Positions 14,793-23,143 of a stretch of 64,000 nt of DNA are shown piece by piece. The notes under the pieces are model-generated. The model worked only from the letters and a program-made list of their open reading frames with translations, made no database searches and was not told where the DNA came from. Location of the stretch: the NCBI GenBank assembly GCA_016709005.1, contig JADJEU010000009.1, positions 1 to 64,000 of the forward strand. Direction: 5' to 3'. This stretch comes from Crocinitomicaceae bacterium (GTDB taxonomy: Bacteria; Bacteroidota; Bacteroidia; Flavobacteriales_D; Crocinitomicaceae). Each line of letters begins with the position of its first letter. Position 1 is the stretch's first letter. A program made the position numbers and the translations under genes.

Positions 14793-17045
14793 CTACAAAA
14801 CAGCCTCCGGAACTTTGGTCTTAATCGTACCTCCTTTAAACCAAACGTTACCGACTTTAGCGGCGCTCAAAGCTTCTAATAATTTAGCCTGATCTTCTGC
14901 TTTTTTGAACCAAACCGGAACTAATTTTTTCAGATGTTCCATCCATTGACCTGCTTTCTGTTTGGCTTTAATTCCGGTATAATAATCCACTTCGTTCAAA
15001 TCAGGGTATTTCAAAATCCATTTGTCAAATTGAGCCTGATACTGTGAAAATTCGGCAGGAATCATACGTTCACCCCATACAGTTACTTTTAATTGCAGAT
15101 TGCTTCCTTTGTCAGCGCGGTAAACTGTCAGGCCGTCATTTCTAAATTGCTCTGGTTTATTCTCAATAGTGCCCTGCGTTGAATCGCGGTAATACATTCC
15201 CTCTTTCTCACCCATAATGCCACCCGCCTCAGCAATCAAACCGATTTTCAAATCTCTGTCAAGGACTGCTCTGAAAATTTCCATCAGCTGAATTGAATCA
15301 CCTTTTGTGAATTGCGCCTGCGTATTTTTGTCTTCTACCACACGTCTCAACGTATAATTTGTTTTCAAATCACGTTGTGAATAATGCATGTGCACGAATG
15401 ATTCTTCAATTTTAGTTGACAGTACTTTCTCACCAAAAGCAATGTGGAATACCTGAAAAACATCTTCACGACTTCCATCCGGGAAAATAAAATCTTGCGT
15501 AGCATAATTAAAAATAGCTCCGTCAGAGAATGTATAGATATCTCCTTCTTGCTCATAGGACATAAAAACATAGCCCAGATTTTTTTGCATTCTGTCATAA
15601 AGCGCCTGATATCTTACCAATAATATATACGCTTCTTCCATCTCCTTTTTCAACTTGGCCAACATGAGTTTTTCATTCTCCCATTGGGTATTCAGGTGAG
15701 TCAGACGTGCTTGCTCAATGTTGATTTGTTTTTCTGTTTTAGTCAGCGTATTGGTTGGGTGACCATTAATCTGATCAGAACTTCCAAGATCTTTGTCTTT
15801 AATTTTTTTCTTTTTCATTTTAGGAGGCCCCATCGGTTTATGGCGCAACTCATTCAAACGGAATTCGGTTTTTTTAATCAATAATTCAGTACCTACTAAT
15901 TTATCTTCATATTCTTTGATCCAATATTCGTATCCTTTTTTTCCATATAATTTTTCATTGAGATCATCAATGTAAACATGTTCTAATTCCCAAAGCAATC
16001 TCCAATAAGTTGTACCTTTTCCATACGTTGAATCAGGGCTTAGCAAACGGTGATCATTTTTTCCGTATAGAATATAAGAAGATCCGCCTTTCTGAATCGC
16101 AATGGTAGTTTGTCTTTCAGGATGATATCCGTAAACATCAAAATGAAGAATGGTAGATTTTTCTAAACTGGTTCTGAATTCTTTTACCAAAATATCTTTG
16201 ACACGAATGATTGGTTTTTTCGTGATTATTTCGCCACCAATCTGCTCTTCTTTCTCTACATATTCTTCTGTCTCAAAACGAAACAAGCCTTTTTCATCTG
16301 GTACTAAATGATTGTAAGGTGTTTTAAACGTTCCTTCCAGATCAGACCAGGATGAACCATCACCGGCAGCAGAAAGAAAATCTTTTTCTTCAGTCAGCCA
16401 GATTGCTCCCAGATTCCACATCACTTCCCGGGTACGCTGAGCAACATACAATTCGTGTGCTGTATAAAGCGCGTTCACAATCAACATTTGATCTTGTTGT
16501 GTATAACCTGAATTTGCAAGGGCAGCCATCTTATCAGTGATAGCCATTGAAGGTGAAAAATAATTTGAAATTCCTTTCATCAAAACATACTTGCCGGATG
16601 TCAAAGTTGTGAGCGCACTTTGCGGAATATTTTGAATAACATACCCTTCGTAGGTCGCAAGTTTTTCTTTCAGCTGCGCATCTTTTTCGTCAACAGAGGT
16701 GCGGTAATGCAATACCTTATCCAATTCCCACAACGCATAGGCAACTGCCAGATCACTTATGAGTCCAATTGATTTGCGTGGAACCTGATCATAATGCAGA
16801 ATTAATTTTTCAGGCGATTTTACGATTTGTTTTTCAACATAGGCGTAATCAGGTAAGGTGTCATTGACCCACGGAATTGAATCTGTAAATTCGAGTAAGT
16901 GAAACAATTCAGGTTTTAAAATTTCAGTCCGGCGCGTGATGTTGTAAAAAAAAGCGCGCTCTTCGCCGGTAAATTGGTCCCAAACCCATTGGGACTGTCC
17001 GGCTAAACTGAAAAAAGATAAAATACAGAAGTAAGCGTATTTCAT
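14793..17045 (-). CDS. Large secreted protein of unknown function, 750 residues
   Basis: A signal peptide (MKYAYFCILSFFSLAGQSQ) indicates export. The mature part begins WVWDQFTGEERAFFYN and is largely helical through residue ~240, then mixed, with a long Lys/Glu-rich coiled coil at about 395-500 (KKKKIKDKD, NIEQARLTHLNTQWENEKLM). A beta-rich C-terminal part follows (GDIYTFSDGAIFNYATQDFIF; LTVYRADKGSNLQLKVTVWGE). I find no catalytic motif, lipobox or T9SS tail, and recognise no family. It has no close operon partner: tatC is 92 bases downstream of its end and the next minus-strand gene is 230 bases upstream. Probably periplasmic. Confidence 0.7.
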   Translation of the reverse strand: MKYAYFCILSFFSLAGQSQWVWDQFTGEERAFFYNITRRTEILKPELFHLLEFTDSIPWVNDTLPDYAYVEKQIVKSPEKLILHYDQVPRKSIGLISDLAVAYALWELDKVLHYRTSVDEKDAQLKEKLATYEGYVIQNIPQSALTTLTSGKYVLMKGISNYFSPSMAITDKMAALANSGYTQQDQMLIVNALYTAHELYVAQRTREVMWNLGAIWLTEEKDFLSAAGDGSSWSDLEGTFKTPYNHLVPDEKGLFRFETEEYVEKEEQIGGEIITKKPIIRVKDILVKEFRTSLEKSTILHFDVYGYHPERQTTIAIQKGGSSYILYGKNDHRLLSPDSTYGKGTTYWRLLWELEHVYIDDLNEKLYGKKGYEYWIKEYEDKLVGTELLIKKTEFRLNELRHKPMGPPKMKKKKIKDKDLGSSDQINGHPTNTLTKTEKQINIEQARLTHLNTQWENEKLMLAKLKKEMEEAYILLVRYQALYDRMQKNLGYVFMSYEQEGDIYTFSDGAIFNYATQDFIFPDGSREDVFQVFHIAFGEKVLSTKIEESFVHMHYSQRDLKTNYTLRRVVEDKNTQAQFTKGDSIQLMEIFRAVLDRDLKIGLIAEAGGIMGEKEGMYYRDSTQGTIENKPEQFRNDGLTVYRADKGSNLQLKVTVWGERMIPAEFSQYQAQFDKWILKYPDLNEVDYYTGIKAKQKAGQWMEHLKKLVPVWFKKAEDQAKLLEALSAAKVGNVWFKGGTIKTKVPEAVL

Positions 17046-17277
17046 GGATCAGGAAGGGTTTTTGGTTTGTTGTCGGCCTAATAACGTTCGTGGCATTATT
17101 TGGTAACGCTAAAATAGATAATTATTTAGGAGTGGTGTGAAGATGATGAGTTTGTTATTAACAGAGATATCCATACTCCATAAATTACAAATACAAAATC
17201 ACAAATTACAAAAAGGTTCACGATCCTATGCCATCAGTCCCATACGCAAAAGAAAGAGGAAGTCTTTGATCAAAAAT

Positions 17278-17681
17278 TCACTTAACCAAAATCAATCGAT
17301 ATTCAATTTCCAATGTCAAACCCTGATCACTATAACTATTGCCTTTCATCAAGCTGTAATCTGCATTTACAAAAAGATTATAAGCAACAATGGCGGTAAG
17401 ATTTGATTCTGAAGTATGCGAACGCTGAAAAGTAAAATTGTTATCCGTGAGATGAATGTGTGCATACGAATAACCAATGGTTCCTCCACTTTCAATTTTA
17501 TAGGAGTCATCTGTTTTTGAAATCATAATAATGTTCTTTTCAACAAGTTCAAAGAAGAATCCTTCAACACATACTCTTGCCAAACACCAACAATGGATGG
17601 TCCTTGCACTATTTCTTTTTTGAAGGCGGCACAAGAAGTAATCATTAAAATCAAACCTATAAAAATCAATTTTATTTTCAT
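17278..17681 (-). CDS. Small lipoprotein, 134 residues when one base is restored (frameshifted)
   Basis: The start MKIKLIFIGLILMITSC is an SPII leader (Cys17), followed by GPSIVGVWQEYVLKDSS. The frame then runs out, but continues in the next frame as FELVEKNIIMISKTDDSYKI and onward to the end at 17278. The break is at the A3 run 17551-17553 (T run on the coding strand); one extra base gives a continuous 134-residue protein ending LTLEIEYRLILVK. The SIVGVWQEY start of the mature part resembles lipocalin-like lipoproteins, but the family is unsure. It follows the DUF4184 gene by 27 bases and may end that operon. Confidence 0.6.
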
Positions 17682-17708
17682 ATCAAAATTAGATGCAAAG
17701 TTCATCAA

Positions 17709-18461
17709 CTATTTTGATATTTTATGTTTCTGCACTTCAAAATCCAATTTTGGTCTTTTCAGTAAAAAGGGAACTACCATCATTCCAATTAATCCACCAG
17801 ATATGGAAGTGGCAATAATTTCACTCTGCGTATCTGCACCGCGCAAAATCAAGGTCAGGAGCGCAATGAGCATCACATAAAAAATATAACGCACTGGTTT
17901 TTGATAGCTTCGAATCGAAAATTTCTGATCCTTCGGCCAAAGAATAACCGTTGCAATAATCAAAGCACCAAAACCTGAACTTAAGAGTTGCATAAAATCA
18001 TAGCTTGGAATTTTCACATTAAAGATTAAAAGTTCTTCTTTCAAATAAGGAATGTACTGCACAAAATAGCCTGGTGCATGTGTAAAAGCATCCCAAAAAA
18101 GATGTGACAATATGCCAATCACCGCTGAATACAGAATAACGTACCAGTGTTTGCGCGCATATTCAAACCAATTCATTTGATAAAACGATGCATATTTCTT
18201 TCGCAAAAATTCAGGCAAGTGATCAATCAAGGTATCTCTCACCAAAAAATGAAAAAGAATCAGTGAGATAATTGTAACAGGCAAATCAAAATAAAATGCC
18301 CCCGCAAGATTGTGGCCGTGAACTTGTTTTAACCGCATGCGAATGAAGTATTCAAAATCTGGCGACATACTTCCAATCACCAGTGCCGAAACGGAAATAT
18401 ACTTTGCATTAATTTTTGCAAGCGGAAGAATAATTGCAGGATGTGAAAATGTAAAAGGCAT
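17709..18461 (-). CDS. DUF4184-family membrane protein
   Basis: A 250-residue membrane protein starting MPFTFSHPAIILPL, the hallmark of DUF4184, with the GSMSPDFEYFIRM block at about 32-44. The histidine-rich GILSHLFWDAFTHAPGYF near residues 116-133 looks like a phospholipase-C/zinc-metal site (HxxxD...H) as in related membrane-bound hydrolases such as DUF457/YdjM. About six membrane helices are visible. The substrate is unknown; a metal-dependent hydrolase role is inference. It is the fourth or fifth gene of the minus-strand operon from 21501 and begins nine bases after the COQ4-like gene. Confidence 0.8.
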   Translation of the reverse strand: MPFTFSHPAIILPLAKINAKYISVSALVIGSMSPDFEYFIRMRLKQVHGHNLAGAFYFDLPVTIISLILFHFLVRDTLIDHLPEFLRKKYASFYQMNWFEYARKHWYVILYSAVIGILSHLFWDAFTHAPGYFVQYIPYLKEELLIFNVKIPSYDFMQLLSSGFGALIIATVILWPKDQKFSIRSYQKPVRYIFYVMLIALLTLILRGADTQSEIIATSISGGLIGMMVVPFLLKRPKLDFEVQKHKISK

Positions 18462-18470
18462 AAAATTATT

Positions 18471-18956
18471 TTAATTCAAATCCGAAATGGGTTCTATTCT
18501 CAAATTCTGTTGACACTCCGTTAAATCAAGCATTGCCAAAGCTTCCAGATTCAATTTTTTAAGGCAGATTGCTCTACGTCCACGGTGAAAATCTTTTAAT
18601 AATTGACTGATATATTCAGGAACAATGGCCGTACATAATGCAAGATAAATTACGGACATCGCATTGGTGCATCTGTTTCCCAAAAGGAAAGCCTGAATAC
18701 GCAACTCATGCGGCGTGATCATTTGATAGCCTGAAAGAATGTGTTTCAAATCATGCTTCACTAAACACGGATTGAATTTTATTTGAACCGAATCCATATA
18801 GGTCACCAATTTTTTTCCGGTTGAATTTACGGGCATGTTACGATAGTCAGCTGCGCTCAAATTCCATTTTCGATTCCGCAACAACCAATGTGAAAAATCG
18901 GTTGCTTTGATGGTTAGCCACGCAACAAGTTGCCATCTCAATTTTGAAAATAACAT
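18471..18956 (-). CDS. COQ4-like protein with intact HDxxHx11E metal motif
   Basis: A 161-residue protein. Residues 68-84 read HDLKHILSGYQMITPHE, an exact match to the HDxxHx11E zinc-ligand motif of the COQ4 family, which acts in ubiquinone synthesis in mitochondria and in related bacterial proteins of unclear role. The following ELRIQAFLLGNRCTN also fits the family. Most Bacteroidota make menaquinone rather than ubiquinone, so a role in quinone or lipid handling is inference. It lies between DUF4173 and DUF4184 membrane-protein genes with 9-11-base gaps, which suggests membrane-associated work. Confidence 0.72.
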   Translation of the reverse strand: MLFSKLRWQLVAWLTIKATDFSHWLLRNRKWNLSAADYRNMPVNSTGKKLVTYMDSVQIKFNPCLVKHDLKHILSGYQMITPHELRIQAFLLGNRCTNAMSVIYLALCTAIVPEYISQLLKDFHRGRRAICLKKLNLEALAMLDLTECQQNLRIEPISDLN

Positions 18957-18967
18957 ACAGCTAAATT

Positions 18968-20482
18968 TTAATTTCGTACTGAAAATTGTTTTGTCTGATC
19001 TCCTTCATGTTGAAAGTGATAACGGCTCAATTTCTGATACAGATTTTCATCACGCACAGTAAACGAGCGCCAGGATACAGCCTTTCTTTCGAACTCCATG
19101 TAGTACAATTTGGATTCTATTGCGCTCACCAATCGATAAAATAAATCCGTATTGGTTTCTTGATTTTCAACGTGAAAATTCATTAAAGCAGGATACGCAT
19201 CAGGTCCCAATTCAAAAATATATTCAAGATCCAGGCGTTCTTTTTTGACGTGTTCAATATTATAATCTGCAATAATTTGATTCCAATTGAACATAGAAAC
19301 AACTGCAAAAACAAGAATGAATGAAAGGGAAGTATTGCGAATCAAAAACCAAACAGATTGAACGCGCACGATTTTATAAACGCTGAACACCAGACCAATT
19401 CCGCACAAAAACAAATAGAGTAAGACACCTAACCGTTTATAAGTAAATCCAAACTCAGCAATATAATCGTAATTCTTAATTCCGGTTGTGATCACCAAAA
19501 TGCAGTTGAGCGATAACCAAATAACACCAACATATTTAAGTGCCTTGTGATTCTCAAAATTCAAACTTCCGCGGAAGAAAAAAGAGATTAATAAAATTAC
19601 AAGTACCAGTGAAAAAATAAGTGCATTAATTCCCTGATGAACAAGTGACGAATATTCTGCAACCGGTTTATCTACACCAAATCCATCAACCAGAAACCGG
19701 ACATCAAGTACTAATAAAAGTACAAGCATCAAATTGAGAACACCAAGTGTGATCAGCGCAAGCAGTCGTTCTTGTTTCACACCAAAAAAACGCTCAAGGC
19801 TATCCGAGTAAGTTGTTGAAATTTCATTTTTGAAGGACTGATCGAATTTGGTCACTTCAGGTTCTGACTGATAATAATAGAAGCCATAAAGAATCCAGGT
19901 AAGTAAAATATAGAAGAATATAAAACCCCAGGAGATCCAGTCCAGGTTGATGAAACTGGTGAGTTCGTAAAAATCAGCGTCAGCCAATTGATACAATTTT
20001 AAGAACGAAATACAAATGATTAGGCCGATTGAAAAAAGAATAATTTGTCGTGCAATTTTTTTGGAACGTGAACCATTGTCTCCTTGAAAACGCGTAATGG
20101 TGTCATGGAAAATGCGGCCTAAACCGGTGGAAAATGATACAACAGCTTGTATTGGTGAAAATGGAACAGAAACTGATTTACGATCTTGCAGGGATCCAAA
20201 ATAAGTCATGGAAATTAAATACATAAAAATCTGAAACCATCCGCCTACTAAAAAAACAGCGGTAGCCGAAATCAACCAGATAGCAGCACCAAAATACCAG
20301 AACGCATCATTGCCCGGTGAATTCGTTTGATTAATTTTTTTTGCGGCAAATAAATTACGATAGCCTAAAAGTCCGACAGTCACCACTGCAACAATCAACG
20401 CATTGAGTCCCCAGTATTCATCGTAAAGTAAATTGGTCAGCACCAAAGTCCAGATCAGGTAGATTCTTATTTCATTTTTCAT
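18968..20482 (-). CDS. DUF4173 (DUF4153-like) multi-pass membrane protein
   Basis: A 504-residue protein with about twelve membrane helices spread over residues 5-410. The family block GFTYKRLGVLLYLFLCGIGL at about 350-370 and FNWNQIIADYNIEHVKKERLD with a soluble C-terminal tail (DLEYIFELGPDAYPALM) identify DUF4173. No transport motif is evident and the role is unknown. It follows the winged-helix regulator gene. Its start region carries an operator-like palindrome (20504-20528) matching the one ahead of the operon's first gene, so it probably has its own regulated promoter. Confidence 0.82.
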   Translation of the reverse strand: MKNEIRIYLIWTLVLTNLLYDEYWGLNALIVAVVTVGLLGYRNLFAAKKINQTNSPGNDAFWYFGAAIWLISATAVFLVGGWFQIFMYLISMTYFGSLQDRKSVSVPFSPIQAVVSFSTGLGRIFHDTITRFQGDNGSRSKKIARQIILFSIGLIICISFLKLYQLADADFYELTSFINLDWISWGFIFFYILLTWILYGFYYYQSEPEVTKFDQSFKNEISTTYSDSLERFFGVKQERLLALITLGVLNLMLVLLLVLDVRFLVDGFGVDKPVAEYSSLVHQGINALIFSLVLVILLISFFFRGSLNFENHKALKYVGVIWLSLNCILVITTGIKNYDYIAEFGFTYKRLGVLLYLFLCGIGLVFSVYKIVRVQSVWFLIRNTSLSFILVFAVVSMFNWNQIIADYNIEHVKKERLDLEYIFELGPDAYPALMNFHVENQETNTDLFYRLVSAIESKLYYMEFERKAVSWRSFTVRDENLYQKLSRYHFQHEGDQTKQFSVRN

Positions 20483-20503
20483 ATCATTTGTTTTAATTAT
20501 TAG

Positions 20504-20528
20504 AAAGCACTTTGAATTACAAAGTGAA
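20504..20528 (-). promoter_or_regulatory. Operator B, twin of the site at 21529-21553
   Basis: On the plus strand the site reads AAAGCACTTTG, five bases, then CAAAGTGAA. The palindromic core is CACTTTG-AATTA-CAAAGTG. It lies 22 bases ahead of the DUF4173 ATG. On the minus strand it contains CACTTTG, close to a -7 box. It shares 19 of 25 positions, including both CTTTG/CAAAG arms and the five-base spacing, with operator A. Confidence 0.65.
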
Positions 20529-20541
20529 TAGGTAAATTTTT

Positions 20542-20839
20542 TTAGTCCATATTTCGCAACAATTTTTCAAGCGCGTTGATGTGTTCCTGAAAGGCCTTTT
20601 TTTCCGGTACGGGTAACTTTGTAACTGGTATTTGTTTTTTTACCGACAAAGCGTTTTCTGACTTCAATAAAATTCAATTTTTCAAGTCCGGTTATGTGTG
20701 AAGCAAGATTGCCATCCGTGAGATTCAGTTTTTCTTTAATCTCATTATAGTCCATCCAGTCATTGACCATGAGCATAGACATGATTCCAAGCCGCACGCG
20801 ACTTTCAAAAGCTTTATTTAAATTGTCAATTGAACTCAC
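20542..20839 (-). CDS. Winged-helix transcriptional regulator (frameshifted near the C-terminus)
   Basis: A small DNA-binding protein of the HTH_27/ArsR-MarR-like winged-helix type: ESRVRLGIMSMLMVND, YNEIKEKLNLTDGNLASHIT (recognition helix, about 32-51), LEKLNFIEVRKRFVGKK and TSYKVTRTGKK. As written it ends early at 20567, but removing one base from the T7 run 20597-20603 restores AFQEHINALEKLLRNMD and a stop at 20542, giving the family's normal 98 residues. It overlaps the upstream membrane-protein gene by four bases. Such regulators usually repress their own operon; two matching palindromes at 21529-21553 and 20504-20528 are the likely operators. Confidence 0.85.
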
Positions 20840-21501
20840 GGGTTTGACTTTTTAGCGTCGTAGCGAAAGTAAATAATTGTTCCATACAGAATATGCAAAA
20901 CACCAAAACCAAGTCCCCAATAAATCAACATGCGCATGATTCCGTCATAAGTATATTCAAGTGTTGCAAAAGCAGCAAGTCCTAAAATCATTTGTGAGAC
21001 AGCGAGATATTTAATATCCACGTGCACATATTTAGACGCATTCAGTAATCCCATTCCGTAAAAAATAAGTGTCGCCGGAACAACAATACCAATCATTCCG
21101 TGATACACTGCGATAATCACAAAACAACCTCCAAAAAAAAGCGGTACCATTAAACTGCGCATCAATCGAAATGACAAGGGACTCATAAGAGTCTGATTTT
21201 CTTTTTTAGCTTTCCGCCAGGTAAAGAAAAAACCAAAAAGCAATGCAACAATCAATACAACAATAGCCATTGTACTAAGCTTGACTAACAAATTCCACTC
21301 TGCACGAACCACGGTGCCTGCAAGCTGATTGGACAAGTACATGTTTTCAAAATGCGCAATCTCAAGATAGGCCATAAAGGTCCCAACCAAACCTGTAAGT
21401 CCGGCAAAAATACCAGACAATCCGCTTAGCGAAAGAAATTTGGAAGACCCCTCCATCATCTTTCTGATTTCCTGCAAATCTTCTATTGGATTTGTTTTCA
21501 T
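20836..21501 (-). CDS. Membrane protein in operon with winged-helix regulator
   Basis: A 221-residue protein starting MKTNPIEDLQEIRKMMEGSS, then about six membrane helices (LSGIFAGLTGLVGTFMAYLE, MAIVVLIVALLFGFFFTWR, LMVPLFFGGCFVIIAVYHGM, LGFGVLHILYGTIIYF). The amphipathic N-terminal helix followed by a helix bundle is a familiar uncharacterised Bacteroidota family that is regularly paired with a small winged-helix regulator and DUF4173/DUF4153 proteins (recalled). It is the first gene of the operon and its stop overlaps the regulator's start (ATGA). Function unknown; perhaps a sensor or partner for the regulator. Confidence 0.8.
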   Translation of the reverse strand: MKTNPIEDLQEIRKMMEGSSKFLSLSGLSGIFAGLTGLVGTFMAYLEIAHFENMYLSNQLAGTVVRAEWNLLVKLSTMAIVVLIVALLFGFFFTWRKAKKENQTLMSPLSFRLMRSLMVPLFFGGCFVIIAVYHGMIGIVVPATLIFYGMGLLNASKYVHVDIKYLAVSQMILGLAAFATLEYTYDGIMRMLIYWGLGFGVLHILYGTIIYFRYDAKKSNP

Positions 21502-21528
21502 AAGTGTTCCCTTTTTTGACCTAAATTA

Positions 21529-21553
21529 AAAGCGCTTTGAGATTCAAAGTTAA
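21529..21553 (-). promoter_or_regulatory. Operator A overlapping the operon promoter
   Basis: On the plus strand it reads AAAGCGCTTTG, five bases, CAAAGTTAA, with a perfect CTTTGA-GAT-TCAAAG core. Read on the minus strand, TAACTTTG (21552-21545) is a -7 box, so the palindrome overlaps the promoter 44 bases ahead of the ATG at 21501. The position fits repression by the winged-helix protein of the same operon. Confidence 0.68.
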
Positions 21554-21629
21554 ATTAATTTTTAAAGCGAACAAGGAAAATAGAAAATTTTAACTTTTGT
21601 TTGGAGATAGAAACCGGAATCTGAGATTC

Positions 21630-21675
21630 CATAAAATAAGCAGCGTGCAGCAAATTCAATTGCTGCACGCTGCTT
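21630..21675 (-). terminator. Strong hairpin terminator after the PA2169-family gene
   Basis: A perfect 16-bp stem (21638-21653 with 21660-21675) with a 6-base loop is followed on the minus strand by the T-rich ATTTTATGG. It lies about 110 bases past the stop at 21784. Confidence 0.75.
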
Positions 21676-21783
21676 GTATCGAAAAGAAACAATTGGTTGT
21701 CTTGTATTAGCGTAACTTCCTTTTGAATCTCTATTCAATTTTTTTAACCGAATTCTTTTTTCAAGGACGCAGTCCAAAATCAG

Positions 21784-22233
21784 TTAACATGCGTCACGCA
21801 AGGTTTTAACACGATCGTGATCAGCCTTGATTAGTTGATTTTGATCCAGCACTAATTTCTGAAGTTCCATTGGTAAATACTGCGAATCACCATTCATAGC
21901 GCTTGCGTAGACTTCAAGTGCCTTATCTTCTCCAAACTCACACGAGTTCAAAATATATTTGCGATCCTTGCTGGTAAGTGCAGCTTTCAAATCCATCCAG
22001 GTGCGGAAAAATGCTCCGGCAATTGTTGTGTTTGCAGTAGGCGTTCCACCCAATTTAAAAATCTGATCACTTAATTCATTGTTGTTTTTTTGACTGGTTC
22101 TTGCAAATTCGGCAAATAGCGCTTTCAGATCTGATTCGCTTGTTTCCTTTAAAGCAGTTTCATAGCCTTCGGTGCGGTCATTGTTTATTTTAACCAATGT
22201 ATTCAATACGTCAATCGTTTTTTCGTTTTCCAT
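21784..22233 (-). CDS. PA2169-family four-helix-bundle protein (DUF2383)
   Basis: A 149-residue ferritin-like helical protein. Family marks are ETIDVLNTLV-type N-terminus (KTIDVLNTLVKINNDRTEGY), SDLKALFAEFARTSQ, LSDQIFKLGGTPT, IAGAFFRTWMDLKAALTSKD (about 70-89), NSCEFGEDKALEVY and KADHDRVKTLRD at the end. The family is tied to stress responses and conserves Glu/His residues seen in ferritin-like folds; metal binding is not proven. No signal peptide, so cytoplasmic. It follows the DUF4142 lipoprotein by 22 bases, and the two are probably co-transcribed as an envelope/oxidative-stress pair (inference). Confidence 0.88.
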   Translation of the reverse strand: MENEKTIDVLNTLVKINNDRTEGYETALKETSESDLKALFAEFARTSQKNNNELSDQIFKLGGTPTANTTIAGAFFRTWMDLKAALTSKDRKYILNSCEFGEDKALEVYASAMNGDSQYLPMELQKLVLDQNQLIKADHDRVKTLRDAC

Positions 22234-22255
22234 TTTAGCTTAGTATTAAGGTGAT

Positions 22256-22837
22256 TTAATTTTTTTCAAATTGTTCTGTACATGTTTTTGCAGCGCTCAG
22301 ATTCTGACGCAAAACAGTTAGCGTTGAATTTGCCCATTCTCTGATTTGTTTGTCTCTGCTTTTCTTAGAACCTTTTTCATAAACTGAAATCGCATCTTCG
22401 TGCTTTTCAATCATAAGCTTGGCATAAGACTCATTAAAATCATCTCCTGCTTTTTCATTCAGCGAGCGGTAGGATTCGTCACCCTGATCAGTTATTGTAT
22501 TTGGAATTGTGATCTTTTTTCTTTTGGCAAGCGTGGTTAATTCATCCAATGCATTTTGATGCGTTTGCTCAATTGTTCTGCCCAATTCTTTAATCGGACT
22601 TGTTGTTCCTTTTTGCTGCGCCAATTTTGCAAGACCAATTTCTTCCATATGAATTTCAGCCGCATTCACCAAAAATTGCGCATCTCTTTCGTCTTTGCGT
22701 TTGTCAAAATTTTCATCGTTCATGTCTTCCGATTCGTCTTTCGTGAAAACTTCCTGCACTCCGCAACTTACAATGCCAAAGGACAGTGCAATCATCAATG
22801 AGTTGTATGCAAATAGCGCCTTAATTCTGTTTTTCAT
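22256..22837 (-). CDS. DUF4142 lipoprotein
   Basis: A 193-residue protein with an SPII leader ending IVSCG (Cys25), then a charged linker (DESEDMNDENFDKRKDERD) and the DUF4142 ferritin-like helical domain: AQFLVNAAEIHMEEIGLAKL, KELGRTIEQTHQNALDELTTLAKRKKITIP split over two helices, and DAISVYEKGSKKSRD. DUF4142 proteins are periplasmic four-helix bundles of unknown biochemical function, often stress-linked. It leads a two-gene unit with the PA2169-family protein. A long imperfect inverted repeat sits just upstream of its start. Confidence 0.87.
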   Translation of the reverse strand: MKNRIKALFAYNSLMIALSFGIVSCGVQEVFTKDESEDMNDENFDKRKDERDAQFLVNAAEIHMEEIGLAKLAQQKGTTSPIKELGRTIEQTHQNALDELTTLAKRKKITIPNTITDQGDESYRSLNEKAGDDFNESYAKLMIEKHEDAISVYEKGSKKSRDKQIREWANSTLTVLRQNLSAAKTCTEQFEKN

Positions 22838-22859
22838 AATTGTTTTTTAGTTGATTAAA

Positions 22860-22913
22860 AACTCTGTTGAGGGCAATGATTCGTGATTTGTCATTCCGCT
22901 CAACAGAGGAGTT
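22860..22913. repeat. Imperfect inverted repeat ahead of the DUF4142 gene
   Basis: AACTCTGTTGAG and CTCAACAGAGGAGTT flank a 26-base centre that itself partly pairs. It is 23 bases upstream of the ATG at 22837 on the minus strand and could be a leader hairpin or operator. The rest of the 22838-23111 gap shows no other feature. Confidence 0.45.
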
Positions 22914-23111
22914 AAAATTTGTTTGGTAAAACCTGAGACAAAGGTGCTCACTTAACGCTGTCAAGGACTTACACAATCTGGCCGGTATGTTACAAGATTC
23001 GCATATTTAGGATTCAGAGCAGCAGCCATTCGTTAGCTGTCTTTTCCAGGACACAGGTTTTAACTGCATTGGCATGGTTAAACATCATCCTGTCAAAATC
23101 AATAGATTCAT

Positions 23112-23119
23112 TATATTTG
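23112..23119 (+). promoter_or_regulatory. -7 promoter box TATATTTG
   Basis: It matches TAnnTTTG and is 25 bases before the ATG at 23144. It also rules out the upstream GTG/ATG candidates near 23069 as the true start. Confidence 0.55.
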
Positions 23120-23143
23120 AACTGTATGACACCTATTCTAAAA

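Noticed and set aside
21562..21777. Minus-strand open frame of 71 codons after the PA2169 gene
   Set aside because: It runs through the strong terminator hairpin (21638-21675), so it is not a gene.
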